Below, piece by piece: positions 23,572 through 32,084 of a DNA stretch of 64,000 nucleotides. A model generated the notes under the pieces. That model was not told the DNA's origin. It did no database searches and saw only the letters and a list, made by a program, of their open reading frames with translations. Location: the NCBI RefSeq assembly GCF_000876015.1, contig NZ_BBQM01000018.1, positions 303,186 to 367,185 on the forward strand, written 5' to 3'. The position numbers and the translations under genes were made by a program. Each line of letters begins with the position of its first letter. Position 1 is the first letter of the stretch. Source of the stretch: Cupriavidus basilensis (GTDB lineage Bacteria; Pseudomonadota; Gammaproteobacteria; Burkholderiales; Burkholderiaceae).

Positions 23572-24546
23572 CTACGGCCGCGCCGCCTGCAGCAGGGAGG
23601 CGAAGCGCGCCAGGTCCACGTTGCCGCCCGAGAGCACCACGCCGACGCGCTTGCCGCCGACGTCGATCCGCCGGGAAAACACCGCCGCCGCGCCCAGGCA
23701 GCCGGTCGGCTCGACCACCATCTTCATGCGGCCGGCGAAGAACGCCATCGCCTCGACCAGCTCGGCGTCGCTGACCGTCACCACGTCGTCCACGAGGCTG
23801 CGCAGCACCGGGAAGGTGAGGTTGCCGAGGTGCTGGGTCTGGGCGCCGTCGGCCAGCGTCTCCGGCGTGTCGATATGGACGATCTTGCCGCTGCGCAGGC
23901 TGCGCTGGCCGTCGTTGCCGGCTTCCGGCTCGACGCCGATCACCTGGCAGTCCGGGTTGAGCGCGCGCGCGGCCACGGCGCAGCCGGACAGCAGCCCGCC
24001 GCCGCCGAGCGGGGTGATCAGCACATCGAGCGGGCCGGCCTGCTCGAACAGCTCCTTGGCGGCCGTGCCCTGCCCGGCCATCACGTGCGGGTGGTCGTAC
24101 GGCGGGATCAGGGTCAAGCCCTGCTCCTCGGCCAGGCGCCGGCCGATGGCCTCGCGGTCCTCGGTATAGCGGTCGTACAGCACCACTTCGCCGCCGTAGC
24201 CGCGCGTGGCGGCGATCTTGATGGCCGGGGCGTCCTGCGGCATCACGATGACCGCGCGCACGCCGAACAGCCGCGCCGACAGCGCGATGGCCTGCGCGTG
24301 GTTGCCCGAGGAAAACGCGATCACGCCCGCCTTGCGCTGCGCCGGCGTGAACTGCGCGATGGCGTTGTAGCCGCCACGGAACTTGAACGCGCCCATGCGC
24401 TGGAAGTTCTCGCACTTGAAGAACAGCTCGGCGCCGCTGTTCGCATCGGCATAGGTGGAGGTCATCACCGGCGTGCGGTGGGCCACGCCCTCCAGCCGCC
24501 GGTGGGCCGCGGCCACGTCGTCATAGGAAATTGCCAGTTCGCTCAT
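23572..24546 (-). CDS. PLP-dependent threonine dehydratase / serine racemase-like enzyme
   Basis: 324 residues from the ATG at 24546 (MSELAISYDD). The PLP lysine lies in GAFKFRGGYNA (near 53-63), and the phosphate-binding glycine loop is LGGGGLLSG (about 183-191). The length and the lack of a C-terminal ACT-like regulatory domain match catabolic threonine ammonia-lyase or serine racemase types, not biosynthetic IlvA. Threonine would give 2-oxobutyrate and ammonia. Hydroxyaspartate or serine are possible alternatives. Its start overlaps the stop of the DUF2917 gene (ATGA), so translation is coupled. A MocR-type regulator is divergent from this pair. Confidence 0.88.
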   Translation of the reverse strand: MSELAISYDDVAAAHRRLEGVAHRTPVMTSTYADANSGAELFFKCENFQRMGAFKFRGGYNAIAQFTPAQRKAGVIAFSSGNHAQAIALSARLFGVRAVIVMPQDAPAIKIAATRGYGGEVVLYDRYTEDREAIGRRLAEEQGLTLIPPYDHPHVMAGQGTAAKELFEQAGPLDVLITPLGGGGLLSGCAVAARALNPDCQVIGVEPEAGNDGQRSLRSGKIVHIDTPETLADGAQTQHLGNLTFPVLRSLVDDVVTVSDAELVEAMAFFAGRMKMVVEPTGCLGAAAVFSRRIDVGGKRVGVVLSGGNVDLARFASLLQAARP

Positions 24547-24962
24547 TTGTGTTGCTCTCCGTGAAAACATTGCGATGCGCTGGCCGGCGCGGCCAGGGAC
24601 AGGCAGCGGGCCAGCCAGCGCGGCCACGGCCGCGCGGCGGGCGCGTGCAGGCGCAGCGTGGCGGCGCGCGTGGCCAGCACCTCCACCCAGCCCGCGGGCA
24701 GCACCACCATGCTGCCCGCGGCGAGGCGCTGCGGCTGCCGCCACACCGTGCCGGCCAGCCAGCGCGGCGCGCCGGACACGGCAAGCTCGCCCTCCAGCAC
24801 GTGCAGCGTGGTGCCGGCCTTGGCATGGAACCGTAGCACACGGCTGGTTTCGAGGTCGAGCATCTGCGCCTGCGGCGCGGCGGCCGGCGTGGCCGGCATC
24901 ACCGTCATCACCGGCGCGGTCGGCTGCATGAGATCGGAAGGGTCGGAACGGTAGCCCGGCAT
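24543..24962 (-). CDS. DUF2917-like protein, cupin-type
   Basis: 139 residues from the ATG at 24962, preceded by AGGAG. The middle of the protein (RVLRFHAKAGTTLHVLEGELAVSG ... AAGSMVVLPAGWVEVLA) reads like the short beta-barrel of DUF2917 proteins. In betaproteobacteria these often sit beside GntR/MocR regulators. The function is unknown; the fold suggests ligand or surface sensing. The stop overlaps the start of the dehydratase gene by the ATGA arrangement. Confidence 0.75.
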   Translation of the reverse strand: MPGYRSDPSDLMQPTAPVMTVMPATPAAAPQAQMLDLETSRVLRFHAKAGTTLHVLEGELAVSGAPRWLAGTVWRQPQRLAAGSMVVLPAGWVEVLATRAATLRLHAPAARPWPRWLARCLSLAAPASASQCFHGEQHK

Positions 24963-25077
24963 GGTGCGGCTCCTGCGGTATGGACAGGGCTCCAGACTAT
25001 CGGCCGGCGCCGGGGCGAAACAGGCACACGCCCGCGCGGGGCGGACCATAACAGAACACACGCAGGCCATCTGTTAC

Positions 25078-25102
25078 GATACAGAACCCCCGCATCTGTA
25101 TC
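25078..25102. promoter_or_regulatory. Candidate MocR operator, inverted repeat GATACAGA-N9-TCTGTATC
   Basis: A perfect 8-bp inverted repeat with a 9-base spacer lies in the 174-base region between the divergent MocR-type gene and the DUF2917 gene. Further CTGTT and ACAGAAC copies flank it (25050-25056, 25071-25075, 25102-25106). MocR-type regulators usually bind such repeats next to their own gene, so autoregulation and control of the divergent pair is a reasonable inference. Confidence 0.6.
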
Positions 25103-25136
25103 TGTTGCGCAGGCCGCCGCCGCGCCACCATGCCGC

Positions 25137-26624
25137 ATGGATTCCGCCCCGCTCTACCGCCAGCTCGCGCAGCACTACCGCCATGCCATCGAGGCCGGCA
25201 CGCTCAAGCCGGGCGACCGCGTGCCGTCGGTGCGCACGCTGATGGAGCTGCACGGCGTGAGCCTGTCCACCGCACTGCAGGCCTGCCGGCAGATGGAAAG
25301 CGACGGGCTGCTCGAAGCGCGGCCGCGCTCGGGCTACTTCGTGCGGCCCCCGGCGCGCGCGCCGCACAAGCCGCTGGCGCCGATCGCCGAGCCGGCGGCC
25401 ACGCTGCCGGACCCGGCGCAGTACGTCGGCATCCATGAGCGCATCTCGGCCATCACCGCGCGCGGGCGCCAGCGCCCGGTGGCGGTGAATTTCGCCGGCG
25501 CCTGCGCCGCGCCCTCGCTCTACCCGGCGCAGGCGCTGCGCGACGCGGCGGCACGCGCGCTGCGGCGCCACCCGCAGCTGTTCGGCACGGCCGCCGATGC
25601 CGGCGGGCACCCCGCCTTCCGCGCGGTGCTGGCGCGGCACGCGCTGCTGTCGCGCATCACGGTGGCGCCCGAGGACATCCTCGTCACGCACGGCTGCACG
25701 GAGGCGCTCAACCTCGCGCTGCGCGCGGTGGCGCGCCCCGGCGACGTGATCGCGGTGGAATCGCCGACCTACTACGGCCTGCTGCAGATCCTGGAGAGCC
25801 TGGGCATGCGCGCGCTGGAGACCCCCAGCAGCCCGCAGACCGGCATCTCGCTCGAGGCGCTGGAACTGGCCGCGCAGACCTACGACAACATCCGCGCCGT
25901 GGTGGTGGTGCCCAACCTGCAGAATCCGCTCGGCTGCATCATGCCGGACGACAACAAGGCCCGGCTGGTGGCGTGGTGCGCGCAGCGGGACATCGCGCTG
26001 GTCGAGGACGACTGCTTCTCCGCGCTGGCCGACGGCGACACGCCGCCCGCGGCGCTCAAGTCATGGGACCGCGACGGCGGCGTGATCCACTGCGCCTCGC
26101 TGCACAAGACGCTCGCGCCCGGCATGCGGCTGGGCTGGATCGCGGCGGGCCGCTGGCAGGCGCGCGTGGAAATGCTCAAGTACAGCCAGTCGCGCCCCAA
26201 CGAGCTGCTGGCGCAGATGGCGCTGGCGGACTACATGGGCTCGGGCGCGTTCGAGCGCCACCTGCGGCGCCTGCGCGAGCAGTTGCGCGGCCAGCGCGCG
26301 CAGGTGGCGCAGGCGATCGCGGCCGATTTCCCGGCCGGCACGCGCGCCTCCGATCCGCACGGCGGCCTGCACCTGTGGGTGGAGCTGCCCGGGCCGGTAT
26401 CGTCCGAGGCCGTGTTCGACGAAGCCCTGAAGGCCGGCATCCGCGTGGTGCCGGGCGTGATGTTCTCCAATTCCAACCGCTTCGACCATTTCCTGCGCCT
26501 GAACTGCGGCATGCCGTTCTCGCCCGAGATCGAGCGCGCGCTGCGCGAACTGGCCGCGGTGGCGGCGCGGCTGGCCGGCAAGCCGCCGCGCGGCGCCCGC
26601 GCCGGAGCGCGCGCGGCGGGCTGA
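25137..26624 (+). CDS. MocR-type GntR regulator with aminotransferase-like domain
   Basis: 495 residues. A GntR winged-helix domain (about 1-72: LKPGDRVPSVRTLMELHGVSLSTALQA) is followed by a fold-type I aminotransferase domain (about 110-475). The PLP-lysine region reads CASLHKTLAPGMRLGW, with Lys in HKTLAPG. PLP-binding residues lie in VTHGCTEALNLALR and VVVPNLQNPLG. MocR proteins use PLP or its aldimines as effectors. It is divergent from the DUF2917 / dehydratase pair, which is a likely target. The start is the ATG at 25137. Confidence 0.92.
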   Translation: MDSAPLYRQLAQHYRHAIEAGTLKPGDRVPSVRTLMELHGVSLSTALQACRQMESDGLLEARPRSGYFVRPPARAPHKPLAPIAEPAATLPDPAQYVGIHERISAITARGRQRPVAVNFAGACAAPSLYPAQALRDAAARALRRHPQLFGTAADAGGHPAFRAVLARHALLSRITVAPEDILVTHGCTEALNLALRAVARPGDVIAVESPTYYGLLQILESLGMRALETPSSPQTGISLEALELAAQTYDNIRAVVVVPNLQNPLGCIMPDDNKARLVAWCAQRDIALVEDDCFSALADGDTPPAALKSWDRDGGVIHCASLHKTLAPGMRLGWIAAGRWQARVEMLKYSQSRPNELLAQMALADYMGSGAFERHLRRLREQLRGQRAQVAQAIAADFPAGTRASDPHGGLHLWVELPGPVSSEAVFDEALKAGIRVVPGVMFSNSNRFDHFLRLNCGMPFSPEIERALRELAAVAARLAGKPPRGARAGARAAG

Positions 26625-26776
26625 CGCCCGCGCGCGGCGTGCCGGCTCAGGCACCGCGCCGTGCTTTTCGCACCGCCGATCCGGCCGTTCATCGCAGCGC
26701 GCTGGGCACGCCGGGCGGCGCGCGGCATGCTGGCAAGGCTTGTCGAAGGCGGCAGGCCGCTCACCAGGAGAAACCG

Positions 26777-27202
26777 ATGCAGCTCCCATTCCTCCCTCTC
26801 GCCGCGTGCAAGGACGCCGCCGCGCCGCGCCCGTGCGCCTTGCGCCGCGCCGGCCAGGCCCATCGCCAGCCGGCGCGCGCCGAGGCCGGCCACGCCCGCC
26901 CCGGCCCGGGCGCGCGGGACGAAGGAGAAGCCACGAACACGCCGCATGACGCAGCGCAAAGCGCGGCGACCCCGGGCGCCGCTACCATGCCTGCTGTTTC
27001 CGAGCCAGGCACCCGCGACATGACCGCCCTCGCCCTCCAGCCCCCGATGCGCGACAAGCTCGACGAGTTGCGCGCGCTGGCTTCCCATCTGACCGCCGGC
27101 TCGCTGCTGCAGGCCGCCACGCTGCAACTGATCGCCGAGCAGGAAAAAGCACCGCGCCGCGCCGCGCCGGCGCGCATCGCCGAACTCTCGCCACAGGCCT
27201 GA
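26777..27202 (+). CDS. Hypothetical protein, Ala/Arg-rich with a C-terminal helix
   Basis: 141 residues from the ATG at 26777, which has a good AGGAG element seven bases upstream. The first 80 residues are low-complexity Ala/Pro/Arg. Only the C-terminal ~55 residues (MRDKLDELRALASHLTAGSL...) look like a folded helical segment. A shorter start at 27020 would give a 60-residue protein containing just that part. I do not recognise a family and cannot exclude that the long form is not translated. Confidence 0.45.
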   Translation: MQLPFLPLAACKDAAAPRPCALRRAGQAHRQPARAEAGHARPGPGARDEGEATNTPHDAAQSAATPGAATMPAVSEPGTRDMTALALQPPMRDKLDELRALASHLTAGSLLQAATLQLIAEQEKAPRRAAPARIAELSPQA

Positions 27203-27380
27203 ACCTGCCCCTCCGCGGGAGGGGGTGCCGCGCGCGCGTCGGTTTTTACGCCACACATCTCCCCATTTTCCGCCGCGCTGCCCTATGCTATCGCCGTTGC
27301 GCGCATGGCGGCGCCCCGCCGGAGAGCGGGACGCCCGGGCCGGCCGGCCCGGCGCGCCAACGGGAAAGGGAGAGAACACA

Positions 27381-28859
27381 TTGACGGCCATCACCGACGC
27401 GGCGCGCATCGACGCCGAATACCAGACTTTGTTCCAGCTCGCGCCGGTTTCGCTGTGGCTTGAAGACTTCAGCGCGGTGCGCGAGCATTTCCAGGTGCTG
27501 CGGGCGCGCGGCGTCACCGACCTGCGCAGCCACCTGCGCCGGCATCCGCAGGACGTGGCGCACTGCTCCGCGCTGATCCGCGTGCTGGACGTCAACAAGC
27601 GCACGCTGGACCTGTTCCGCGCCTCCGACCTCGCCGACCTGGTCGGCAATCTCGACACCGTGTTCCGCGACGACATGTTCGACCAGCACGTCGAGGAGCT
27701 GGGCCAGCTGTGGGACGGCAGCACGCATTTCTCCAGCCAGACCGTCAACTACACGCTCGAGGGCAAGCGCCTGGACATCCGCCTCGAGGCGACCGTCATG
27801 CCGGGCCACGAGGACACCTGGGACCGCGTGCTGCTGTCGATCGAGGACATCACGGTGCGCACCGCCACCGAGCGCGAACTGCGCCGCAGCGAGCAGTACG
27901 CGCTGGGCCTGTTCGAGCATTCGCCGGTGTCGCTGTGGGTGGAGGACTTCAGCGCGGTCAAGCTGCTGCTGGACGAAGTGCGCGGCGCGGGCATCACGGA
28001 TTTCCGCACCTTCCTCAACGTGCATCCGGACTTCATCTCGCGCTGCATGCAGGAAATCCGCGTGCTCGACGTCAACCAGCAGACGCTGCTGATGTTCAAC
28101 GCCACCTCCAAGGCCGAGCTGCTGTCGCGCCTGGGCGACGTGTTCCGCGACAACATGCGCTTCCAGTTCGCCGAGCAGCTGGTCGACCTGTGGAACGAGA
28201 AGCTGTGGCAGCAGCGCGAGGTCGTCAACTACGCGCTCGACGGCCGGGCGGTGGACGTGTTCATGCAATGGTCGGTCTTTCCCGGCCACGAGTCGGACTG
28301 GGACCAGGTGCTGGTCTCGCTGACCGACATCACCGCGCGCAAGAAGGCCGAGGCCTATGTGGAATTCCTCGGCAAGCACGACGTGCTGACCAAGCTCTAC
28401 AACCGCGCCTACTACGAGGACGAGCTCGCGCGCCTGGGCCGCAAGGGACCGTGGCCGGTCAGCGTGATCGCGGTGGACCTCAACGGCCTCAAGCAGGTCA
28501 ACGACCAGCTCGGCCACGGCGACGGCGACGCGCTGCTGCGCCGCGCCGGCGAGGCGCTCAAGAAGGCCGTGGGCGACCAGATGTGCGTGGCGCGCGTGGG
28601 CGGCGACGAGTTCATGGTGCTGCTGCCGGGACGCGACGAGCGCGGCGTGGCCGCCGTGGTGGAGCAGATCCACCAGGTGGTGGAGCTGAACAACCAGTTC
28701 TATCCCGGCACCGCGCTGAGCCTGTCGATCGGCACCGCGACCTGCGGCATCGACGAGCGCCTGAGCGACACCATCAAGCTCGCCGACTCGCGCATGTACC
28801 AGGCCAAGCGCGCCCACTACGAAGAACTCGACGACGAGCGCGGGCGCCGGCGGCGCTAA
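27381..28859 (+). CDS. Diguanylate cyclase (GGDEF) with two duplicated PAS-like sensor modules
   Basis: 492 residues from the TTG at 27381, chosen for the AAAGGGAGAG element just upstream; the ATG at 27285 is an alternative. Residues about 10-160 and 172-320 are two copies of the same PAS-like module. Compare FQLAPVSLWLEDFSAV with FEHSPVSLWVEDFSAV, and IRVLDVNKRTLDLF with IRVLDVNQQTLLMF. The GGDEF domain (about 330-480) has the intact RVGGDEFMVLL motif, so it should make cyclic di-GMP from GTP. The RxxD inhibitory site expected just before GGDEF is not evident. No membrane segment is seen, so it is a cytoplasmic sensor. The signal is unknown. A strong bidirectional terminator follows. Confidence 0.9.
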   Translation: MTAITDAARIDAEYQTLFQLAPVSLWLEDFSAVREHFQVLRARGVTDLRSHLRRHPQDVAHCSALIRVLDVNKRTLDLFRASDLADLVGNLDTVFRDDMFDQHVEELGQLWDGSTHFSSQTVNYTLEGKRLDIRLEATVMPGHEDTWDRVLLSIEDITVRTATERELRRSEQYALGLFEHSPVSLWVEDFSAVKLLLDEVRGAGITDFRTFLNVHPDFISRCMQEIRVLDVNQQTLLMFNATSKAELLSRLGDVFRDNMRFQFAEQLVDLWNEKLWQQREVVNYALDGRAVDVFMQWSVFPGHESDWDQVLVSLTDITARKKAEAYVEFLGKHDVLTKLYNRAYYEDELARLGRKGPWPVSVIAVDLNGLKQVNDQLGHGDGDALLRRAGEALKKAVGDQMCVARVGGDEFMVLLPGRDERGVAAVVEQIHQVVELNNQFYPGTALSLSIGTATCGIDERLSDTIKLADSRMYQAKRAHYEELDDERGRRRR

Positions 28860-28897
28860 GGCGCCTGCCGCGCGCGTGGCGCGGCGGACGGCGCGGA

Positions 28898-28933
28898 AGT
28901 GAAAAGGGCCGGCTTGCGCCGGCCCTTTTCACT
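28898..28933. terminator. Bidirectional terminator between the GGDEF gene and lpxO
   Basis: A perfect 16-bp stem, AGTGAAAAGGGCCGGC with its complement, has a TTGC loop. T-runs occur on both strands because of the AAAA/TTTT in the stem. It lies between two convergent genes and serves both. Confidence 0.9.
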
Positions 28934-28950
28934 GGAAAACCGCGCCGCGC

Positions 28951-29853
28951 TCAGATGTAGATGATCAGCGCCACGCCGGCCGCGATCAGGCCGAACTTGA
29001 CCACGTAGTACGCCTGGCGGTTCCAGGCCTTGAAGCGGCGGCGGTACTGCCCGCCCAGCCAGACGATGCGGAACAGCCGGTTGATCATGCCGGTCTGGTC
29101 GCTTTCCTCGTTGGGCGAGCTGGCCGCGGTCATGACCTTGCGGCCCATCCAGTGGTTGAACCCGGCGGCCCAGCGGTAGCGCATCGGACGCTCGATGTCG
29201 CAGAACAGGATCAGCCGGTTGCTGTCGCTCTTGTTCTCGGCCCAGTGCAGGTAGGTCTCGTCGAACACCACGCCCAGGCCGTCGCGCCAGCTGTGGCGCT
29301 CGCCGTCGACCTCGATGAAGCAGCGGTCGTCGTTGGGCGTGGCCAGCCCGAGGTGGTAGCGCAGCGAGCCCGCGAACGGGTCGCGGTGCGGGTTGAGCTT
29401 GCCGCCGGGCGGCAGCTCGGCGAACATCGCGGCCTTCACGCTGGGCAGGCCGCGCAGCAATTCCACCGTGCGCGGGCACAGGACCTCGGCCGACGGATGG
29501 CGCGCCTCGTACCACTTGAGGTAGAAACGCTTCCAGCCGTACTTGAAGAACGAGTTGAAGCCGGCATCGTCGTTCTTCTCCGCGGCCTTGATCTTGCGCA
29601 TGGCGGCCAGCGCCAGCCCTTCGTCGCGGATCTGCGGCCACGCGGCGCGGATCGTCTCGAGCTCGGGGAAGCGTTCGACCGGGATGTAGGGCGTGCGCGG
29701 CACGCCCGAGAACATGTACATGAAGCAGTTGATCGGCGCCACCAGCGCCGAATGATCCAGCAACTGGCGCCAGATGCGCAGCCTTACCTTGCCGCGGAAA
29801 TGCACGTACAGGATCGCTCCCAGGTACGCCGCGACGATTATCCACTTGATCAC
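28951..29853 (-). CDS. lpxO: LpxO-type lipid A 2-hydroxylase (aspartyl/asparaginyl hydroxylase family)
   Basis: 300 residues from the GTG at 29853, with GGAGG eight bases upstream. The length equals that of Salmonella LpxO (about 302). An N-terminal membrane segment (WIIVAAYLGAILYVHFRG) is followed by RQLLDHSALVAPINCFMYMFS, typical of LpxO. The iron-binding residues are in HRDPFAG and the later FDETYLHWAEN region. The C-terminus ends in a second membrane segment (FGLIAAGVALIIYI). The enzyme is an Fe(II)/2-oxoglutarate dioxygenase that hydroxylates a secondary acyl chain of lipid A at the inner membrane. Confidence 0.9.
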   Translation of the reverse strand: MIKWIIVAAYLGAILYVHFRGKVRLRIWRQLLDHSALVAPINCFMYMFSGVPRTPYIPVERFPELETIRAAWPQIRDEGLALAAMRKIKAAEKNDDAGFNSFFKYGWKRFYLKWYEARHPSAEVLCPRTVELLRGLPSVKAAMFAELPPGGKLNPHRDPFAGSLRYHLGLATPNDDRCFIEVDGERHSWRDGLGVVFDETYLHWAENKSDSNRLILFCDIERPMRYRWAAGFNHWMGRKVMTAASSPNEESDQTGMINRLFRIVWLGGQYRRRFKAWNRQAYYVVKFGLIAAGVALIIYI

Positions 29854-30032
29854 CCGAAAATCCTCCAAATCAGCAGCATCGAACACCGTTGCGCTCGCGG
29901 GCAACGGGACAGCATCGGGGGCGCGAAAACCCGTAGTGTAGCGAAACGCAGGGCGCCCTGCTAAATGAGATCGCGGGCGCACAGCGCGCCGGCGCGCGGC
30001 CGGCGGCCACCCGCGTATGCCGGTGCTGCCGC

Positions 30033-30344
30033 TCAAGTGTTGCCGCGGGACTGGCGGGCGATGCGGCTGATCAGCGCGGCGGCGTCCTCGGACTGGCCGC
30101 GCAGCGCGAGCAGGCGCGCATTGAGCACCATGTTCTCGAGCACCAGCTTGGCGGTGGACGCCCACATGGTGGCCAGCAGGTCGCCGACCGGCATGCCGGC
30201 GGACTCCATCGCGTGCGAGCGCTGCGCCACCAGCCGGCAGGCCAGGCTGCGCAGCGTGGCGTCGTCGAAGGGCAGGTCGGCGTAGTCGATCGGGTCTTCC
30301 TTCTCGACTTCGACCATCAGTTGCATCAGCATCTCTTCGGTCAT
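30033..30344 (-). CDS. Hypothetical protein, small and all-helical
   Basis: 103 residues from the ATG at 30344, preceded by GGGGAG. It starts acidic (MTEEMLMQLMVEVEKEDPID) and continues as amphipathic helices. No Cys cluster, signal peptide or membrane segment is seen. I do not recognise a family. It lies between lpxO and an unrelated small gene, with no clear operon link. Confidence 0.6.
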   Translation of the reverse strand: MTEEMLMQLMVEVEKEDPIDYADLPFDDATLRSLACRLVAQRSHAMESAGMPVGDLLATMWASTAKLVLENMVLNARLLALRGQSEDAAALISRIARQSRGNT

Positions 30345-30610
30345 CGGCAAGCTCCCCGGGAAAGACGGGCGTGGCCGGCCGGCGCCTCGCGCCGCGGCAG
30401 CCCTGCCAATGACGCTAATCCTCGGCCCGGGCCTTGTCAATGCGGCGGGCTGCCGACACGCGCGAAAAGGCGACGGCTGGCCGCCGCGCCGCAACATCCG
30501 CCGCGACATCCGATGACTCAGGGAAAGCGATAGCGAAGTCCCATCGTCCGGCACTGAACAAAGGGAGTAAGCTCGGGTCTCATCAGCTCACTCACCAACA
30601 CTAGCGTTCA

Positions 30611-30910
30611 ATGACCAAACGTTTGTTGTCAGCCATGCGCCAATACGCATGGTTCGGCGGTGTCAAGCACCATGTGGTCCAAGGCGTGGAAGCGCTGGCG
30701 ACCTTGCTCAAATCTCCCGCAGTCGCGGCCCGCGCAGTGGCCGCCATCGTCGCGGAAACCGAACAGGGCGTGCAGGTGTGGGTGTCCTACTTCGGCAAGC
30801 CGATGGATCCGCATACCACCTATGTCTTCTGGCCGACCCGCGCGCTCAAGCCCGCGCGGCGGCGCGTCGCCGCGATACCCCTGCCGCCGCACCGGCGCGA
30901 CCGCGAGTAG
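30611..30910 (+). CDS. Hypothetical protein
   Basis: 99 residues from the ATG at 30611. A helical N-terminal half (KHHVVQGVEALATLLKSPAVAARAV) is followed by a strand-like part GVQVWVSYFGKPMDPHTTYVFWP and a basic tail. No signal or membrane segment is seen. No family is recognised. Codon use is like the neighbours and the start region is A/T-richer, which supports a real gene. Confidence 0.55.
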   Translation: MTKRLLSAMRQYAWFGGVKHHVVQGVEALATLLKSPAVAARAVAAIVAETEQGVQVWVSYFGKPMDPHTTYVFWPTRALKPARRRVAAIPLPPHRRDRE

Positions 30911-31132
30911 GCGGCCGCCGGCAGCGCCAGCCGGATGCCGTAGCGCCGCATGGCGAACGGCCGGTGCCGGGTTCGGGAGAATCCGGCATCATCCGAACCT
31001 TCCATTCCTTCCTGTTCCCTCCCGATATTCGGTTCCCGGCATGGCCCGCCGGATATTTCGCATCCGACTGCGGCACCCTGGTCGCCTGTCCCGCCTTTCC
31101 CGCCTTTCCCCTACCCCGCCACCGCGGCCCGT

Positions 31133-31816
31133 TCAGGCGTCGGCCCAGCGGCGCAGCAGGTTGTGATACACGCCGGTCAGTCCGACCACGGCGGGCTCCT
31201 TGTGGCTCAGGGCCTGCGCCACGCGCTGGATCTGCGAGTCCAGCTCGAACAGCACCGAGCGCTGGCCATCGTCGCGCACCATGCTCTGGATCCAGAAGAA
31301 CGACGACACGCGCGCCCCGCGCGTGACCGGGCTGACGTGGTGCAGGCTGGTCGCCGGATACAGCACCATGTGGCCGGCCGGCAGCTTCACGCGCTGCTGC
31401 CCGTAGGTATCCTCCACCACCAGTTCGCCGCCGTCGTAGTCCTCGGGCGCGGTCAGGAACAGCGTGGCGGAGAGGTCGCTGCGGATGCGGAAATTGGTGC
31501 CGCGCAGATGGCGGATGGCATTGTCGACATGGTTGTCGAAGGCCTGCCCGCCCTCGTAGCGGTTGAACAGCGGCGGATAGACCTTGAGCGGCAAGGCCGC
31601 GGAGAAGAACAGCGGGTTGGCGGCCAGCGCATCCTGGATCAGGTCGCCGACCTGCCGCGCCGCGGGCGAGCCCTCGGGCAGCTGCATGTTGCGCTTGGCG
31701 AGTGCCGACTGATGCCCGGAAGTGACGTTGCCGTCGACCCACTCCGCCGCGTCCATCAACGCACGGCATTCGGCCACCTGGGCCGGCGTCAGCACATCGG
31801 GGATATGCAGCATCAT
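31133..31816 (-). CDS. PiuC/YbiX-type Fe(II)/2-oxoglutarate PKHD hydroxylase
   Basis: 227 residues from the ATG at 31816, matching the ~226-residue family. The frame stays open to 31966, but that extension has no ribosome binding site and no family homologue that I know. The iron ligands are in FDNHVDNA (His-x-Asp) and the distal His in LHHVSPV. The 2-oxoglutarate-binding Arg is in RGARVSSF. In gammaproteobacteria, piuC-type genes sit next to siderophore receptor genes and are iron-controlled. Here none is adjacent. The upstream stretch around 31910 (TAGGAATCATTT) is A/T-rich but only a weak Fur-site candidate. Confidence 0.88.
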   Translation of the reverse strand: MMLHIPDVLTPAQVAECRALMDAAEWVDGNVTSGHQSALAKRNMQLPEGSPAARQVGDLIQDALAANPLFFSAALPLKVYPPLFNRYEGGQAFDNHVDNAIRHLRGTNFRIRSDLSATLFLTAPEDYDGGELVVEDTYGQQRVKLPAGHMVLYPATSLHHVSPVTRGARVSSFFWIQSMVRDDGQRSVLFELDSQIQRVAQALSHKEPAVVGLTGVYHNLLRRWADA

Positions 31817-32084
31817 GATTTCAGTTACCTCGGCAAGATAATGTATGGGTCGTGGGACAAACAGGCGAGCGCCGATTGTATGAGAAAGGTCCACGATGCT
31901 CAAATAGGAATCATTTCCAGAGAGAACCTGCTTGACCTGGAGCAAGTCGGATAGGATGTCTCTCATCCAGTGACGGGCACCGCCCTGCCCCGCGGACGCG
32001 GCGATGAACCTCGCGGGCGCCGGCCATCTCTAACCGTTATCGCCCGGCACACGCCGGGCAGCCTACCGCCCGACCGAACGCATC

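Noticed and set aside
31895..31925. Fur site upstream of the PiuC-type gene (AATAGGAATCATTT)
   Set aside because: Only a partial match to the consensus. Not strong enough to list as a feature.
31817..31966. N-terminal extension of the PiuC-type hydroxylase to an ATG at 31966
   Set aside because: No ribosome binding site, and it would exceed the uniform family length of about 226 residues by 50.
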